From Terrisporobacter petrolearius (GTDB taxonomy: Bacteria; Bacillota; Clostridia; Peptostreptococcales; Peptostreptococcaceae), in contig NZ_JAHZMO010000028.1 in NCBI RefSeq assembly GCF_020748185.1, forward strand, positions 1 to 43,450: 43,450 nucleotides of DNA, written 5' to 3'. Numbering within the stretch: the stretch's first letter is position 1; each line of letters begins with the position of its first letter. Positions 25,016-33,412 of this stretch are shown piece by piece. The notes below the pieces were generated by a model that was not told the origin of the DNA, searched no databases, and was given only the letters and a program-made list of their open reading frames with translations. A program made the position numbers and the translations under genes.

Positions 25016-26560
25016 TTATTCGATTATTTTAACCTTTACATAAACAGTCCCAGAAAAAATATCATGTATACCAGAAAAATTAAAGCTAAGGTCACAAGGT
25101 ATACAATCTAAATTCCAAGTTATAGAGTTCTCTTCATTATTATATATTCCTCCTTGGCAAGGAGTTATATTTTTAATAATACTTCCATCAATGTCTTTTA
25201 CAAAATCTAAAGGTAAGTTAAAAATATTATTTTGTGGAGTCATACCTCTTTCAACTGTAATTTTTTGATTATTAGCATAAACATAAGAGATATTTTGATA
25301 AAAAGAAGATAAAGGGGACAAATCTTTTAAATTATTATTGCTAAGGTCCAAATAAGTTAGGTTAGTTAATGCGCATAGAGGATTTATATCAGAAATTTTA
25401 TTATTCAGAAGACTTAAAATCTTTAAATTTTCAGCATATTGTAAACCTTCTAAAGAATTAATATGGTTAGCGAATTCATCTAAAACAGTTAAGTTTTTTA
25501 TATCATTAAAAGTAAGAATGCATTTATCATTTTTACCTAGAACAATATTTATAAGTGATTTTAATCTATCATCTGGAATGTTTACTTCGTTTTTTAAGTC
25601 TTTGGAAGACACATGATTAACAGATGAAGGAACATACTGCAAATCAGTAATGTAAGTGTTATCTAATATTAATGTATATAAATTATTTGCATGTTCTAAA
25701 CCTTTTAAAGATTTGATGTTTTTATTGCTTAAATCTAAATATCGAAGCTTTAGTATATCTTTTAAAGTTATAATATTGTTCTTTTTATCTAAAATAAACA
25801 TTAATTCTTCTTGTAAGTTTTTGTCTTCTATAATAACAGTTTGATCCACATCTACCAAATCTACTGTAACAATACCAGAAAAATAGCCATCATCACTTTC
25901 AAAAGTAAAACTAGGACTTTCAAAAGAAACTAATGATGTATCCCAAATTATCTCTTTATTCTCACTATTATATTTACCTAAGTGAGTAGGAGATATTTTT
26001 TTTGGTGTTTCACCATTAATGTCTTTTAAAAAACTAATATCTAATGTATAGAAATCAGATGACTCTATAACATCTTTGATTTCTATATCTTGATTTATGG
26101 CACGTAATTCTTTAAGGTTTTCTAAAGTAGATAATGAAGATAAGTCAGAAACTCTATTTTCATTAATTTTAATAAATCTAAGATTTTTTCCACTAGAAAT
26201 AGGTGAAATATCTTTAATCTCATTACCGTTAAGTAGTAAAGACGTCAAATTAGTCATATTAGACAAATCTGGCACAACTGTAATCAAATTGTTATTTAAA
26301 AATAAAGTATTTAAATTTTGTAAGTTAACAAGTTGTTCCATGCTAGTTAATAAATTATTTTCAATAAGCAACTCTGTCATATTGATTGCATACTGAAGAC
26401 CTTCTATACTACAGATATATTTGCCTAGGGAGGATATATCTGAATATATATAACCTTTTATACTTTCCAAGTCTGATTTAGTTATTTCTGTGTTTTTTTC
26501 CCTGGAAAAGTATTGGTTTATGACAGTCTTTAAATTTATGTCCGGCACTAAGTTAGTCAT
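25016..26560 (-). CDS. Intracellular leucine-rich-repeat protein with two LRR-plus-Ig-like units
   Basis: Start set to the ATG at 26560, 7 bases after GGAGGT; a GTG three codons earlier overlaps the RBS. The 514-residue protein has no signal peptide, lipobox, LPXTG or membrane segment. Two similar units are visible: an N-cap (VPDINLKTVINQYF; second IPDDRLKSLINIVL near 325), LRRs of the SDS22/internalin 22-residue type (LNTLFLNNNLITVVPDLSNM), and an Ig-like part with a shared FLKDINGE.../FVKDIDGS... start and a GTVYVKV-type end. Between them a partial third N-cap (IIEDKNLQEELMFIL) is present. Internalin-like architecture without export is unusual. Divergent from the unknown gene at 26700. Protein binding is the only safe inference. 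Confidence 0.75.
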   Translation of the reverse strand: MTNLVPDINLKTVINQYFSREKNTEITKSDLESIKGYIYSDISSLGKYICSIEGLQYAINMTELLIENNLLTSMEQLVNLQNLNTLFLNNNLITVVPDLSNMTNLTSLLLNGNEIKDISPISSGKNLRFIKINENRVSDLSSLSTLENLKELRAINQDIEIKDVIESSDFYTLDISFLKDINGETPKKISPTHLGKYNSENKEIIWDTSLVSFESPSFTFESDDGYFSGIVTVDLVDVDQTVIIEDKNLQEELMFILDKKNNIITLKDILKLRYLDLSNKNIKSLKGLEHANNLYTLILDNTYITDLQYVPSSVNHVSSKDLKNEVNIPDDRLKSLINIVLGKNDKCILTFNDIKNLTVLDEFANHINSLEGLQYAENLKILSLLNNKISDINPLCALTNLTYLDLSNNNLKDLSPLSSFYQNISYVYANNQKITVERGMTPQNNIFNLPLDFVKDIDGSIIKNITPCQGGIYNNEENSITWNLDCIPCDLSFNFSGIHDIFSGTVYVKVKIIE

Positions 26561-26699
26561 TTTACGCACCTCCTTTTTTATTTATATGATTGAAGATATT
26601 GATTTGTTAATATGGATTGATGGAGTTAGTAATAATTTATATTAAATTATAATATAATTAAATGATATTTATTAAAAATGAATAAATGGAGGTGATTAA

Positions 26700-27281
26700 A
26701 TGTATGAAAGTGGTGCATTGCAACAACTAATAAAGTTAGTTAACAATGCTAAAAAATTAAAAATTGAGTACGGAGTTACAGGTCAAGAAGTAAACAGAGA
26801 CAATAATAATATAATTACCTTCTCTTCTAATACAACGATGGAAGTAGATTATAGTGAAAAAAAAGGATCGGTAGTAACTGTTAGGGGTGATTTTTCAGGA
26901 ACATATACAACGAAAGAAATTTTTGAAAATAATAGTGAAAAAATAATAAAAAAAAATAGCAATACTAATACAGAAACATCTTATGTAATTGAGTATAGTG
27001 AAGAGGATTATGATAAACTTTTTAATCCAGGAGGGAGATTACATCCTTTGCAAGTTGAAGAGTTAATTCCTGTAGATAGTCAAATGAATAATAAAAAATG
27101 TCAAGTATGTTCTCCTTCGAAAGTAATAACAGATTCCATACAAGGACATATAAAATCAACCTATGCTATTTATCAAAAAGATGAAAATTACTATGATATT
27201 ACTATGATTATGAACCAATTGGATAAAGAATTAGAGGTACCACTTATGCAGTACTGTAATACTAAAATATATGAAATATAA
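26700..27281 (+). CDS. Protein of unknown function
   Basis: I do not recognise this 193-residue protein. It has no signal peptide or membrane segment. It is strongly charged, with predicted beta strands (ITFSSNTTMEVDYS, VVTVRGDFSGTYTT), a short helical start, and a CQVC pair near 138 with another Cys near the end. RBS GGAGGTGAT is excellent, so it is a real gene. It is divergent from the LRR gene with about 140 bases between starts, suggesting shared control, and ends at its own hairpin. Confidence 0.65.
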   Translation: MYESGALQQLIKLVNNAKKLKIEYGVTGQEVNRDNNNIITFSSNTTMEVDYSEKKGSVVTVRGDFSGTYTTKEIFENNSEKIIKKNSNTNTETSYVIEYSEEDYDKLFNPGGRLHPLQVEELIPVDSQMNNKKCQVCSPSKVITDSIQGHIKSTYAIYQKDENYYDITMIMNQLDKELEVPLMQYCNTKIYEI

Positions 27282-27303
27282 TATGATAAATTTTATATTT
27301 AGC

Positions 27304-27345
27304 AAAGTACACCTAAAGGTATATACCTTTAGGTGTACTTTATTT
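27304..27345 (+). terminator. Terminator after the 26700 gene
   Basis: AAAGTACACCTAAAGGTAT pairs with its complement immediately following, and TATTTTA follows. The T run is short but the stem is about 19 bp. Confidence 0.8.
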
Positions 27346-27638
27346 TAAAAATTCAGAGAACTTATGATTTAATATATTAAAAATTAGAACGTTAATGTAT
27401 TAAAATATATTTAAAGTTCGATAAACCTTGAAAATTAATGAATTTTTTAACAAACACATTAATAACCACCTGTCAAATTACATTGAAGTTAAAAAAATAA
27501 ATATTTGGATTAAAATACTTAAAAAAATAAACAAAAATAATATATAAATACATATAAACTTAAAAAAATAAACAAAAACATTAAAAATGATGTATAATGG
27601 AATAGTAACGACGAAAAAGAAATAAGGGAGATTTAACA
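27346..27638 (+). promoter_or_regulatory. AT-rich upstream region of the symporter with direct repeats
   Basis: This gap holds no gene. A 21-base sequence beginning ACTTAAAAAAATAAAC occurs perfectly at 27517-27537 and 27558-27578 (period 41), with a partial copy at 27489. A TATAAT at 27593-27598 is the probable -10 of the symporter gene; no good -35 is seen, so the A-tract repeats may act as upstream elements or activator sites. Confidence 0.5.
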
Positions 27639-28910
27639 ATGAAGAAAAAAGTCACATTAACAAGTAAAATTTTACTAGGGTTATTTTTAGGTTTTATGTT
27701 TGGATTAATATTGAAATCATTGCCAGGAAGTTATATTAAGGACACAGTAATTATAGGTGGATTATTTAAGGTATTAGGTACTGGATTTACATCTGCAATT
27801 AAAATGATGGTTGTTCCGTTAGTATTTGTTTCATTAGTATGTGGAGCATCATCTATGGGAGATGTTAAACAATTAGGAAGAATAGGAAGTAAAACTATGG
27901 TATTTTACTTATCAACTACTGCTGTAGCAATAATCATAGCTTTATTTTTAGGAAGTGTATTAAAGCCAGGTGCAGGTCTAGATATGAGTGCTGTAGTTAC
28001 TGGAGAGGTAGCCATAGGAGAGTCAAAATCACTTGTAGATATTATACTTGGCATAATACCATCAAATCCAATTGAATCATTTGCAAATGGTGATATGCTA
28101 CAAATAATATTCTTTGCATTGCTTACAGGAGTGGCAATGAGCATGGTGGGTGAAAAAGCAGAGCCTGTAAGAAAGGTGTTTGAAAGTGCCAATGACATAT
28201 GCATGAAAATGGTTGGAATAATAATGATGGCAGCCCCAATAGGTGTATTTGCCTTAGTTGCAGAAACTTTCTCAACTGTAGGTAAAGATGCTATATTAGT
28301 TTTAATTAAGTATCTAGCAGTTGTACTATTAGGTTTAGCTATTCATGTTACTGTGGTTTATGGTGGATTATTTAAAGTATTTACAAGACAAAAAATTAAG
28401 CCATTTTTAAAGAAGTTTACTAAAGTTGCAGCTATTACTTTCTCAACTTCATCAAGTAATGCGTCCGTTCCAGCTAGTATGGAGATATTAGAAGATTTAG
28501 GTGTAGGTAAAACTACAAGATCATTCACAATACCTATGGGAGCAACTATAAATATGGATGGAACTGCTATAATGCAAGGTGTGGCAGCTTTATTTATAGC
28601 TCAAATATATGGTATAAATTTAGAGATGAATCAAATGATAACGATAGTTTTAACAGCCACATTGGCGTCAATAGGTACTGCTGGAGTTCCAGGTGTTGGA
28701 ATGATAATGCTATCTATGGTTCTTACTTCTGTCAACTTACCGCTAGAAGGAATTGGATTAATTATGGGAGTGGAAAGAATAGTAGACATGTTTAGAACGA
28801 CAGTTAATGTTATGGGAGATAATGTGTGCACACTAATTATAGCCAATAGCGAAAAAGATTTTGACATAGACAAATATTGTAGTGAAGAAAAACAAGAAAT
28901 AGTGGCGTAA
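27639..28910 (+). CDS. Dicarboxylate/amino acid:cation symporter (DAACS family)
   Basis: The 423-residue membrane protein has the DAACS core: serine-rich hairpin TFSTSSSNASVPASMEIL near 270, the NMDGTA motif (GATINMDGTAIMQGVAALFIAQ) near 303 and the C-terminal VERIVDMFRTTVNVMGDNVCTLI near 378 with the substrate-binding Asp, Arg and Asn. These proteins import glutamate, aspartate or C4-dicarboxylates with Na+ or H+; the Arg in MFRTT fits acidic substrates. Monocistronic with its own terminator. Confidence 0.92.
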   Translation: MKKKVTLTSKILLGLFLGFMFGLILKSLPGSYIKDTVIIGGLFKVLGTGFTSAIKMMVVPLVFVSLVCGASSMGDVKQLGRIGSKTMVFYLSTTAVAIIIALFLGSVLKPGAGLDMSAVVTGEVAIGESKSLVDIILGIIPSNPIESFANGDMLQIIFFALLTGVAMSMVGEKAEPVRKVFESANDICMKMVGIIMMAAPIGVFALVAETFSTVGKDAILVLIKYLAVVLLGLAIHVTVVYGGLFKVFTRQKIKPFLKKFTKVAAITFSTSSSNASVPASMEILEDLGVGKTTRSFTIPMGATINMDGTAIMQGVAALFIAQIYGINLEMNQMITIVLTATLASIGTAGVPGVGMIMLSMVLTSVNLPLEGIGLIMGVERIVDMFRTTVNVMGDNVCTLIIANSEKDFDIDKYCSEEKQEIVA

Positions 28911-28959
28911 GCTCAAGTTTAATAATTTTCTTTATTGTTACAAATTAATATAACTAAAT

Positions 28960-29006
28960 AATAAAAAGAACATCTACAAATCATATTTTGTAGATGTTCT
29001 TTTTAT
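28960..29006. terminator. Bidirectional terminator after the symporter gene
   Basis: A 21-bp perfect stem (core AAAGAACATCTACAAA) surrounds a 5-base loop, with A and T runs in the arms. Confidence 0.9.
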
Positions 29007-29009
29007 TAT

Positions 29010-29270
29010 TTAAATTTTGTATAAATACCATTTACAAGTTCTTCTTTCAAATTTTAGTTCAAAAGGTTTTATAATATTGTTTATACAAGATTGGCATTTA
29101 TAAACTATAAATGAATCACCAGCAAATTTACAATCTACAAGATCCATAACTTTATCTACTTTTATAATTTTGGTAGAATTTCTATCTTCAAATTTAAATT
29201 TAATAGGTTGTATTTTACCATTTTTATCAAATACAGTGACTATATCTATTTCTTTAGATACAAGTTTCAT
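29010..29270 (-). CDS. Small protein of unknown function downstream of the polymerase pseudogene
   Basis: The 86-residue protein has no signal or membrane segment. It is beta-rich (MKLVSKEIDIVTVFDKNGKIQPIKFKFE) and has a CQSC pair near 62 and a Cys near the end, which could bind a metal. RBS GGAAGGTGATAA is good. It lies 22 bases after the Y-family polymerase remnant on the same strand, so it was probably in that SOS operon. Not recognised as a named family. Confidence 0.6.
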   Translation of the reverse strand: MKLVSKEIDIVTVFDKNGKIQPIKFKFEDRNSTKIIKVDKVMDLVDCKFAGDSFIVYKCQSCINNIIKPFELKFERRTCKWYLYKI

Positions 29271-29292
29271 TTAATTATCACCTTCCAATATA

Positions 29293-30545
29293 TTATATTA
29301 AGCTACTCATCATGGGATAGTCATCTTCGTTTATACCATCACATAGTGGTGGTATGGGGGTATCTATAAATTGAGCTGTTGATATTGAATATTTTCCATA
29401 TTTATTTCTGATATTATCAATAGTTTTGTCTAAATTTTTCTTTTTTTCAGTGTTCCCTTCTTCAAGTAGAGATAGCTGAACTTCATTATTATTAAACAGT
29501 CCTGTTACATGTACGCCTATTTGGCGAATAGGCTCTTCCTCCCATAGTTCACCAAATAGTTTTATAGCTTCTTTTTTTATGTCTTGAGTGCTATCAGTAA
29601 AATAGCTTAGTTTCTTTTGTTTTCTTCTAGAAAGGAAAGAATCAGTTTTATAATGAATAGATATTACATTGAAACAACTATTGTTTTTTCTAAGCCTCAT
29701 ACCAATTGTTTCGCAAAGAGAAGAAATAACCATAGAGGCTTCACTTTTAGTTGTTATATCAAAATGGGTAGTTGTACTATTGCCCATACTTTTAATACCT
29801 ATATAATTACTTTTTCGAACTTCTGAATTTTCAATTCCATTTGCATATTTCCAAATTTGCTCACCATAAGAGTTGAGTTTATATTTTAAAATATCAACAT
29901 CAAAATTTGCTAAGTCGCCTATGGTTTTTATGCCATAGCTATTAAGTTTTTTTAGAGTTTTTTTACCTACCCCAAATAGTTCACCCACAACTAAAGGCCA
30001 CATTTTTAACTCTATTTCTCCAGGGAAAAGGGTATGTACTTTATTTGGTTTGTTAAAGTCGGATGCTATCTTTGCTAATAATTTGTTGCTTGATATGCCT
30101 ATATTAACTGTAAAACTAAGTTCTTTTTTTATTCGATCTTTCATTTCGTAAGCTAGATCTAGGGTATTTTGTATAAATTTTCCATGCCTGTAAAATCTAA
30201 AAAACATTCATCACAGCTAAATCTTTGTATATTAGGCGTATATTCACTGAGAAGTTCTACCATAAAATCAGAACATCTTTTAAATAAATCATAGTGGGGA
30301 GGAACGACAACTAGATTTTTACACTTAATTCTAGCGGAAAATAAAGTTTCCCCTGTTTGGATTTTATAATTTTTATCAGGGTCACTTTTGGCTAATACAA
30401 TGCCATGGCGAGCCTCTTAGTTGCCACCTATGACACTAGGAATATTTCGAATATCTATTTTATATCCTTTATCTAGCAAATAAGCAGCTGTCCAAGATAA
30501 ATAGGCGCTGTTTACATCAATATGAAAAATAAGTCTTTTGCTCAA
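29293..30545 (-). pseudogene. Y-family DNA polymerase (DinB/UmuC type), inactivated
   Basis: A TTG at 30545 after GGAGGT reads SKRLIFHIDVNSAYLSW, the Pol IV start, to GGN then an in-frame TAA (30417-30419) before EARHGIVLAKS, where related proteins have an amino acid. The same frame continues through RFSCDECFLDFTGMENLYKIP; near 30160-30165 the reading must shift by one base to continue as LDLAYEMKDRIKKELSF. The remaining 300 residues carry intact palm, thumb and little-finger sequence (INIGISSNKLLAKIASDF-like, GVGKKTLKKL). One nonsense codon and one frameshift make full-length translesion polymerase impossible. A 304-residue piece can start at 30207 but lacks the catalytic acidic residues' N-terminal part. 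Two LexA boxes lie upstream. Confidence 0.85.
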
Positions 30546-30567
30546 AAAATGTACCTCCTTCCAAATG

Positions 30568-30612
30568 GAACTAATGTTTATTACAATATAATTATATTCG
30601 AACTATTGTTCT
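30568..30612 (-). promoter_or_regulatory. Two LexA (SOS) boxes upstream of the polymerase pseudogene
   Basis: CGAACTATTGTTCT (30599-30612) fits the Firmicutes LexA box CGAAC-N4-GTTC exactly; GAACTAATGTTT (30568-30579) differs at one position. On the minus strand, TTTGCA and TATAAT spaced 17 bases flank the better box, so LexA would block the promoter. Confidence 0.8.
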
Positions 30613-30752
30613 GTGCAAACATGAAATTTATAACAAAAACAGAATTAATACATTTGAGAAAAGAAGTCTATAGAAGGAAGAATGTAATGAGTCTATTTGG
30701 TTAATATAAGTACAGTTGAAAATATGAAAAATTTTAAGTAAGGAGGGAAATT

Positions 30753-31436
30753 ATTATAAAAAAACTAGATAAGAAGCAGAAGATACTATTAGTTGGAGGA
30801 ATAATATTTTTATTAATTATTGCTGCCCTAGGATTTACAGTAGGAAAAAAAATAGTTTCCCTTGCAAAAAACCCAAGAGAATTTAGAGCATGGATAAGTA
30901 GTACTGGAATATGGGGAAAATTTATTATGATAGGAATTTCAGCTTTTCAAATTATTGTGGCAATTATACCAGGAGAGCCCTTTGAAATTGCAGCAGGATA
31001 TGCATTTGGATGGTTTTGGGGTGCAGTGCTGTGCTTAATTGGAACCTTACTAGGGCAAATAGTAGTGTTTTTATTTGCTAAAAAATTTGGAATGGATTTT
31101 GTAGAAATCTTTGTATCAACAGAAAAAATTAAAAAAATGAATTTTTTAAAAGACAATAAAAAATTATATATAACAACATTTTTTATATTTTTAATTCCAG
31201 GAACTCCTAAAGATGTTATTTCATATGTGGTAGGAATTACACATATTAAACTTGTGCCATTTTTATTGGTTTCAGGAGTGGCGAGGATACCATCTGTTGT
31301 TTCTTCAACTATTGGAGGGTGTTGTCTTGGGTTAAAGAATTACACTATGGCAGCCGCTGTATTTATAGTGACCTTGATTGTAAGTGGAATACTATTTTTT
31401 GTTTATAAAAGATATGAAAAAAAGATAAGTAAATAA
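30753..31436 (+). CDS. VTT/TVP38-family membrane protein with a non-standard start codon
   Basis: The frame is open from the strong RBS AGGAGGG (30741-30747) and codes KKLDKKQKILLVGGIIFLLIIA from 30759, but the codons at start distance are ATT (30753) and ATA (30756); no ATG, GTG or TTG occurs in frame until 30927. Starting there would lose the first membrane helix. With the upstream start the protein has about 226 residues, normal for the SNARE-associated (VTT, DedA-like) family: GEPFEIAAGYAFGWFWGAVLCLIGTLLG near 72, then FLIPGTPKDVISYVVG and FLLVSGVARIPSVVSSTIGG. Members are lipid scramblases or transport-related. An ATG-to-ATA change is the simplest explanation. Confidence 0.75.
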   Translation: MIKKLDKKQKILLVGGIIFLLIIAALGFTVGKKIVSLAKNPREFRAWISSTGIWGKFIMIGISAFQIIVAIIPGEPFEIAAGYAFGWFWGAVLCLIGTLLGQIVVFLFAKKFGMDFVEIFVSTEKIKKMNFLKDNKKLYITTFFIFLIPGTPKDVISYVVGITHIKLVPFLLVSGVARIPSVVSSTIGGCCLGLKNYTMAAAVFIVTLIVSGILFFVYKRYEKKISK

Positions 31437-31450
31437 TTTTATTATATATG

Positions 31451-31481
31451 AAAAAGCTCTCTTTATTAGGAGGGTTTTTTT
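31451..31481 (+). terminator. Weak terminator after the VTT gene
   Basis: AAAAAGCTCTC and GAGGGTTTTTTT form a stem with two G-T pairs and a 7-8-base loop, followed by TTT and C. Confidence 0.6.
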
Positions 31482-31521
31482 CGTATATAATAAATTTAAA
31501 TAAAAATATGGAGGTGAATCT

Positions 31522-32040
31522 ATGGAATTTAGAAAATCAAAAAAATCAGATATAAAGGAAATTATAAATATTATTGAAGAAGCTCAAAATTATTTTAAAG
31601 AAAATAATATTGATCAATGGCAAGACGGATATCCAAATGAAGAGAGCATAATTAACGATATTGAAAATGGCGAATCCTATGTTTTATTGAAAGACAATAA
31701 AGTAATTGCTACAGCTTATTTATCTTTTAGTAGAGAAACGGATTATAACATTATATATGATGGAAATTGGATTAGTAATGAAGATTATGCTGTTGTGCAC
31801 AGAGTGGCAGTTTCTAGGGATATAAAAGGTAATGGAGTAGCGGCTGAGTTATTTAAGCATATAGAGAAAATTTGTCTAGCAAACAATATAAATTATATTA
31901 GAATTGATACTCATAGACACAATAAATCAATGCAAAAATTTTTAAGTAAAAACAAATTTGAACATTGTGGTGTAATTTATTTAAAAGATAAATCTGAAAG
32001 AATAGCTTTTGAAAAGATATTAAGACAAAAAACTGTCTAA
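31522..32040 (+). CDS. GNAT-family N-acetyltransferase
   Basis: The 172-residue protein has the GNAT fold: FRKSKKSDIKEIINIIEEAQNYF at the start, VHRVAVSRDIKGNGVAAELFKHIEKIC (92-118) containing the acetyl-CoA pyrophosphate loop of type R-x-x-G-x-G/A (here RDIKGNGVA), and NKSMQKFLSKNKFEHCG in the C-terminal part. It transfers an acetyl group from acetyl-CoA to an unknown amine. RBS TGGAGGTGA is strong. It stands alone between the VTT gene and the c-di-GMP riboswitch. Confidence 0.85.
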   Translation: MEFRKSKKSDIKEIINIIEEAQNYFKENNIDQWQDGYPNEESIINDIENGESYVLLKDNKVIATAYLSFSRETDYNIIYDGNWISNEDYAVVHRVAVSRDIKGNGVAAELFKHIEKICLANNINYIRIDTHRHNKSMQKFLSKNKFEHCGVIYLKDKSERIAFEKILRQKTV

Positions 32041-32159
32041 AGTAAGGATTTAATCATAGATGAAAGTTGATTTAAAATAAAAATAAAATAAAACAAAAAA
32101 ATATAAATAAACGCTAGCATATATGATGTAAAGTGTATATAATTTATAGTGTAATAGCT

Positions 32160-32248
32160 AAATATTGGCAAATCTAGAGAAATCTAGAGACGCAAAGCTA
32201 TAGGGGCTAAGGTTAATCACACTATGCCAGCCAGTTGCCGAAGAATAA
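32160..32248 (+). ncRNA. c-di-GMP-I (GEMM) riboswitch aptamer
   Basis: GGCAAA is followed by a TCTAGA-GAAA-TCTAGA hairpin (GAAA tetraloop), the conserved GACGCAAAG, GGGGCTAAGG and ATGCCAGCCAGTTGCCGA. These are the hallmarks of the GEMM-I aptamer, in the right order and spacing, including the tetraloop and its receptor side. A TATAAT at 32138-32143 is the probable -10. I did not settle whether c-di-GMP or a related dinucleotide is bound. Confidence 0.92.
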
Positions 32249-32310
32249 AAAATTCTTTGTTATCATAAACACAAGCTATTTTTATAAAAGTTTATGATAT
32301 TAGAATAGAA

Positions 32311-32339
32311 TGGCAACTACCCTTAATGGTAGTTTTTTT
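32311..32339 (+). terminator. Riboswitch-controlled terminator
   Basis: AACTACC (32315-32321) and GGTAGTT (32328-32334) form the terminator stem before T7. GGCAACT (32312-32318) can instead pair with AGTTGCC (32233-32239) of the aptamer. Ligand binding would keep AGTTGCC in the aptamer and so favour termination, making this an OFF switch. Confidence 0.8.
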
Positions 32340-32468
32340 ATTTTAGGCTTGGTAGTAAAACCCCGTATTTAAACAACCCCATGTTTAAATACACCAAACC
32401 CTATATTTAAGTATTGTATAATCCCCATTATATAAATATTTAAATATAACATACCCCATAATTAAAGA
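32340..32468. other. Gene-free AT-rich stretch behind the riboswitch with CCCC-led repeats
   Basis: No open reading frame with an RBS follows the riboswitch terminator. The stretch has five CCC(C)-(A/G)T/TA-led AT-rich units (about 32361 to 32457), two forming the perfect inverted repeat GTATTTAAAC-8-GTTTAAATAC. No function is known to me. Confidence 0.4.
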
Positions 32469-32507
32469 AAGACGGTAATTTCACCCCTGAAATTCCGTCT
32501 TCTTTTT
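32469..32507. terminator. Terminator of the cyclophilin gene
   Basis: AAGACGGTAATTTC and GAAATTCCGTCTT form a stem with one unpaired base around a CACCCCT-type loop, with A and T runs on both sides. Confidence 0.85.
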
Positions 32508-32531
32508 GTTTAAGTTTAAATAAAGTAAATA

Positions 32532-33158
32532 TTATATTTTTTCAGGAGCATCATATTTTATACCCTTAGTATCTACTTTTATAGATTCTATAACTATATC
32601 TTTTTCAGGCTTGTCGTTATTTCCTGTTTTTGTATTTTCAATATTATGAACTATATCAATACCCTTTATAATTTTACCAAAGGCAGCATATTGTCCATCT
32701 AAGTGATGAGAATCTTTAGTCATAATAAAAAATTGACTGCCACCGCTGTTTTTGTTTTGGCTTCTTGCCATAGATAAAACACCTTCGGTATGTTTTAAAT
32801 CATTTTTAAATTTATTTTTAGTAAATTCACCCTTAATACTATATCCAGGGCCGCCAGAACCATTACCATTAGGATCTCCACCTTGTATCATAAAGTCTTT
32901 TATTATTCTATGGAAAGTAAGTCCATCATAAAAACTACTATTAGCTAATGATATGAAGTTATTTACTGTATTTGGCGCTATATGAGGGTAAAGTTCAGCT
33001 TCAATAGTTCCATAATTTTTGATAACTATAGTTGCTATAGGAAGTTCTTTGGGAGGAGTTCTGACTTCATCATTCATTTCTCCTTGAGAACATCCTACAA
33101 GAGCCATTGCTCCTGCTAAAAAGCTTGCTAGAATTCCTTTTTTTTTCTTACTAGTCAT
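32532..33158 (-). CDS. Lipoprotein peptidyl-prolyl cis-trans isomerase, cyclophilin type
   Basis: The 208-residue protein has lipobox ALVGC (Cys23), then a full cyclophilin domain (about 40-195): APNTVNNFISLANSSFYDGLTFHRIIKDFMIQGGDPNGNGSGGPGY with the catalytic Arg in FHRI, then SMARSQNKNSGGSQFFIM and LDGQYAAFGKI. It isomerises peptidyl-prolyl bonds, anchored outside the membrane, aiding folding of exported proteins. Monocistronic; RBS AAGGTGG. Confidence 0.93.
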   Translation of the reverse strand: MTSKKKKGILASFLAGAMALVGCSQGEMNDEVRTPPKELPIATIVIKNYGTIEAELYPHIAPNTVNNFISLANSSFYDGLTFHRIIKDFMIQGGDPNGNGSGGPGYSIKGEFTKNKFKNDLKHTEGVLSMARSQNKNSGGSQFFIMTKDSHHLDGQYAAFGKIIKGIDIVHNIENTKTGNNDKPEKDIVIESIKVDTKGIKYDAPEKI

Positions 33159-33336
33159 AAATTACCACCTTTTATTTTTTATTATAATTATTTATTATAT
33201 CATAAATAGAAATCAATAGTTTTAAAGAGTTAAAAAGGGAAATTTTATACATAACTATAAATTTAATACATACAATTGAATGAATAATAGAAAATAATGA
33301 GGGAAAATTAACATTGGAGAAGTATTAAAAACTTGC

Positions 33337-33412
33337 GACTCATTAGCTCAGTTGGTAGAGCACCTGACTTTTAATCAGGGTGTCCCGAGTTCAAGTCTCG
33401 GATGGGTCACCA
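33337..33412 (+). tRNA. tRNA-Lys (TTT anticodon)
   Basis: A complete 76-base cloverleaf is present: acceptor GACTCAT / ATGGGTC, D arm with AGCTCAGTTGGTAGAGC, anticodon stem CCTGA/TCAGG with loop CTTTTAA (anticodon TTT at 33370-33372), T arm with GTTCAAGTC and an encoded CCA end. Confidence 0.97.

Noticed and set aside
30522..30704. 60-residue plus-strand ORF over the polymerase promoter
   Set aside because: No RBS, overlaps the start of the polymerase gene and both LexA boxes; best explained as chance.
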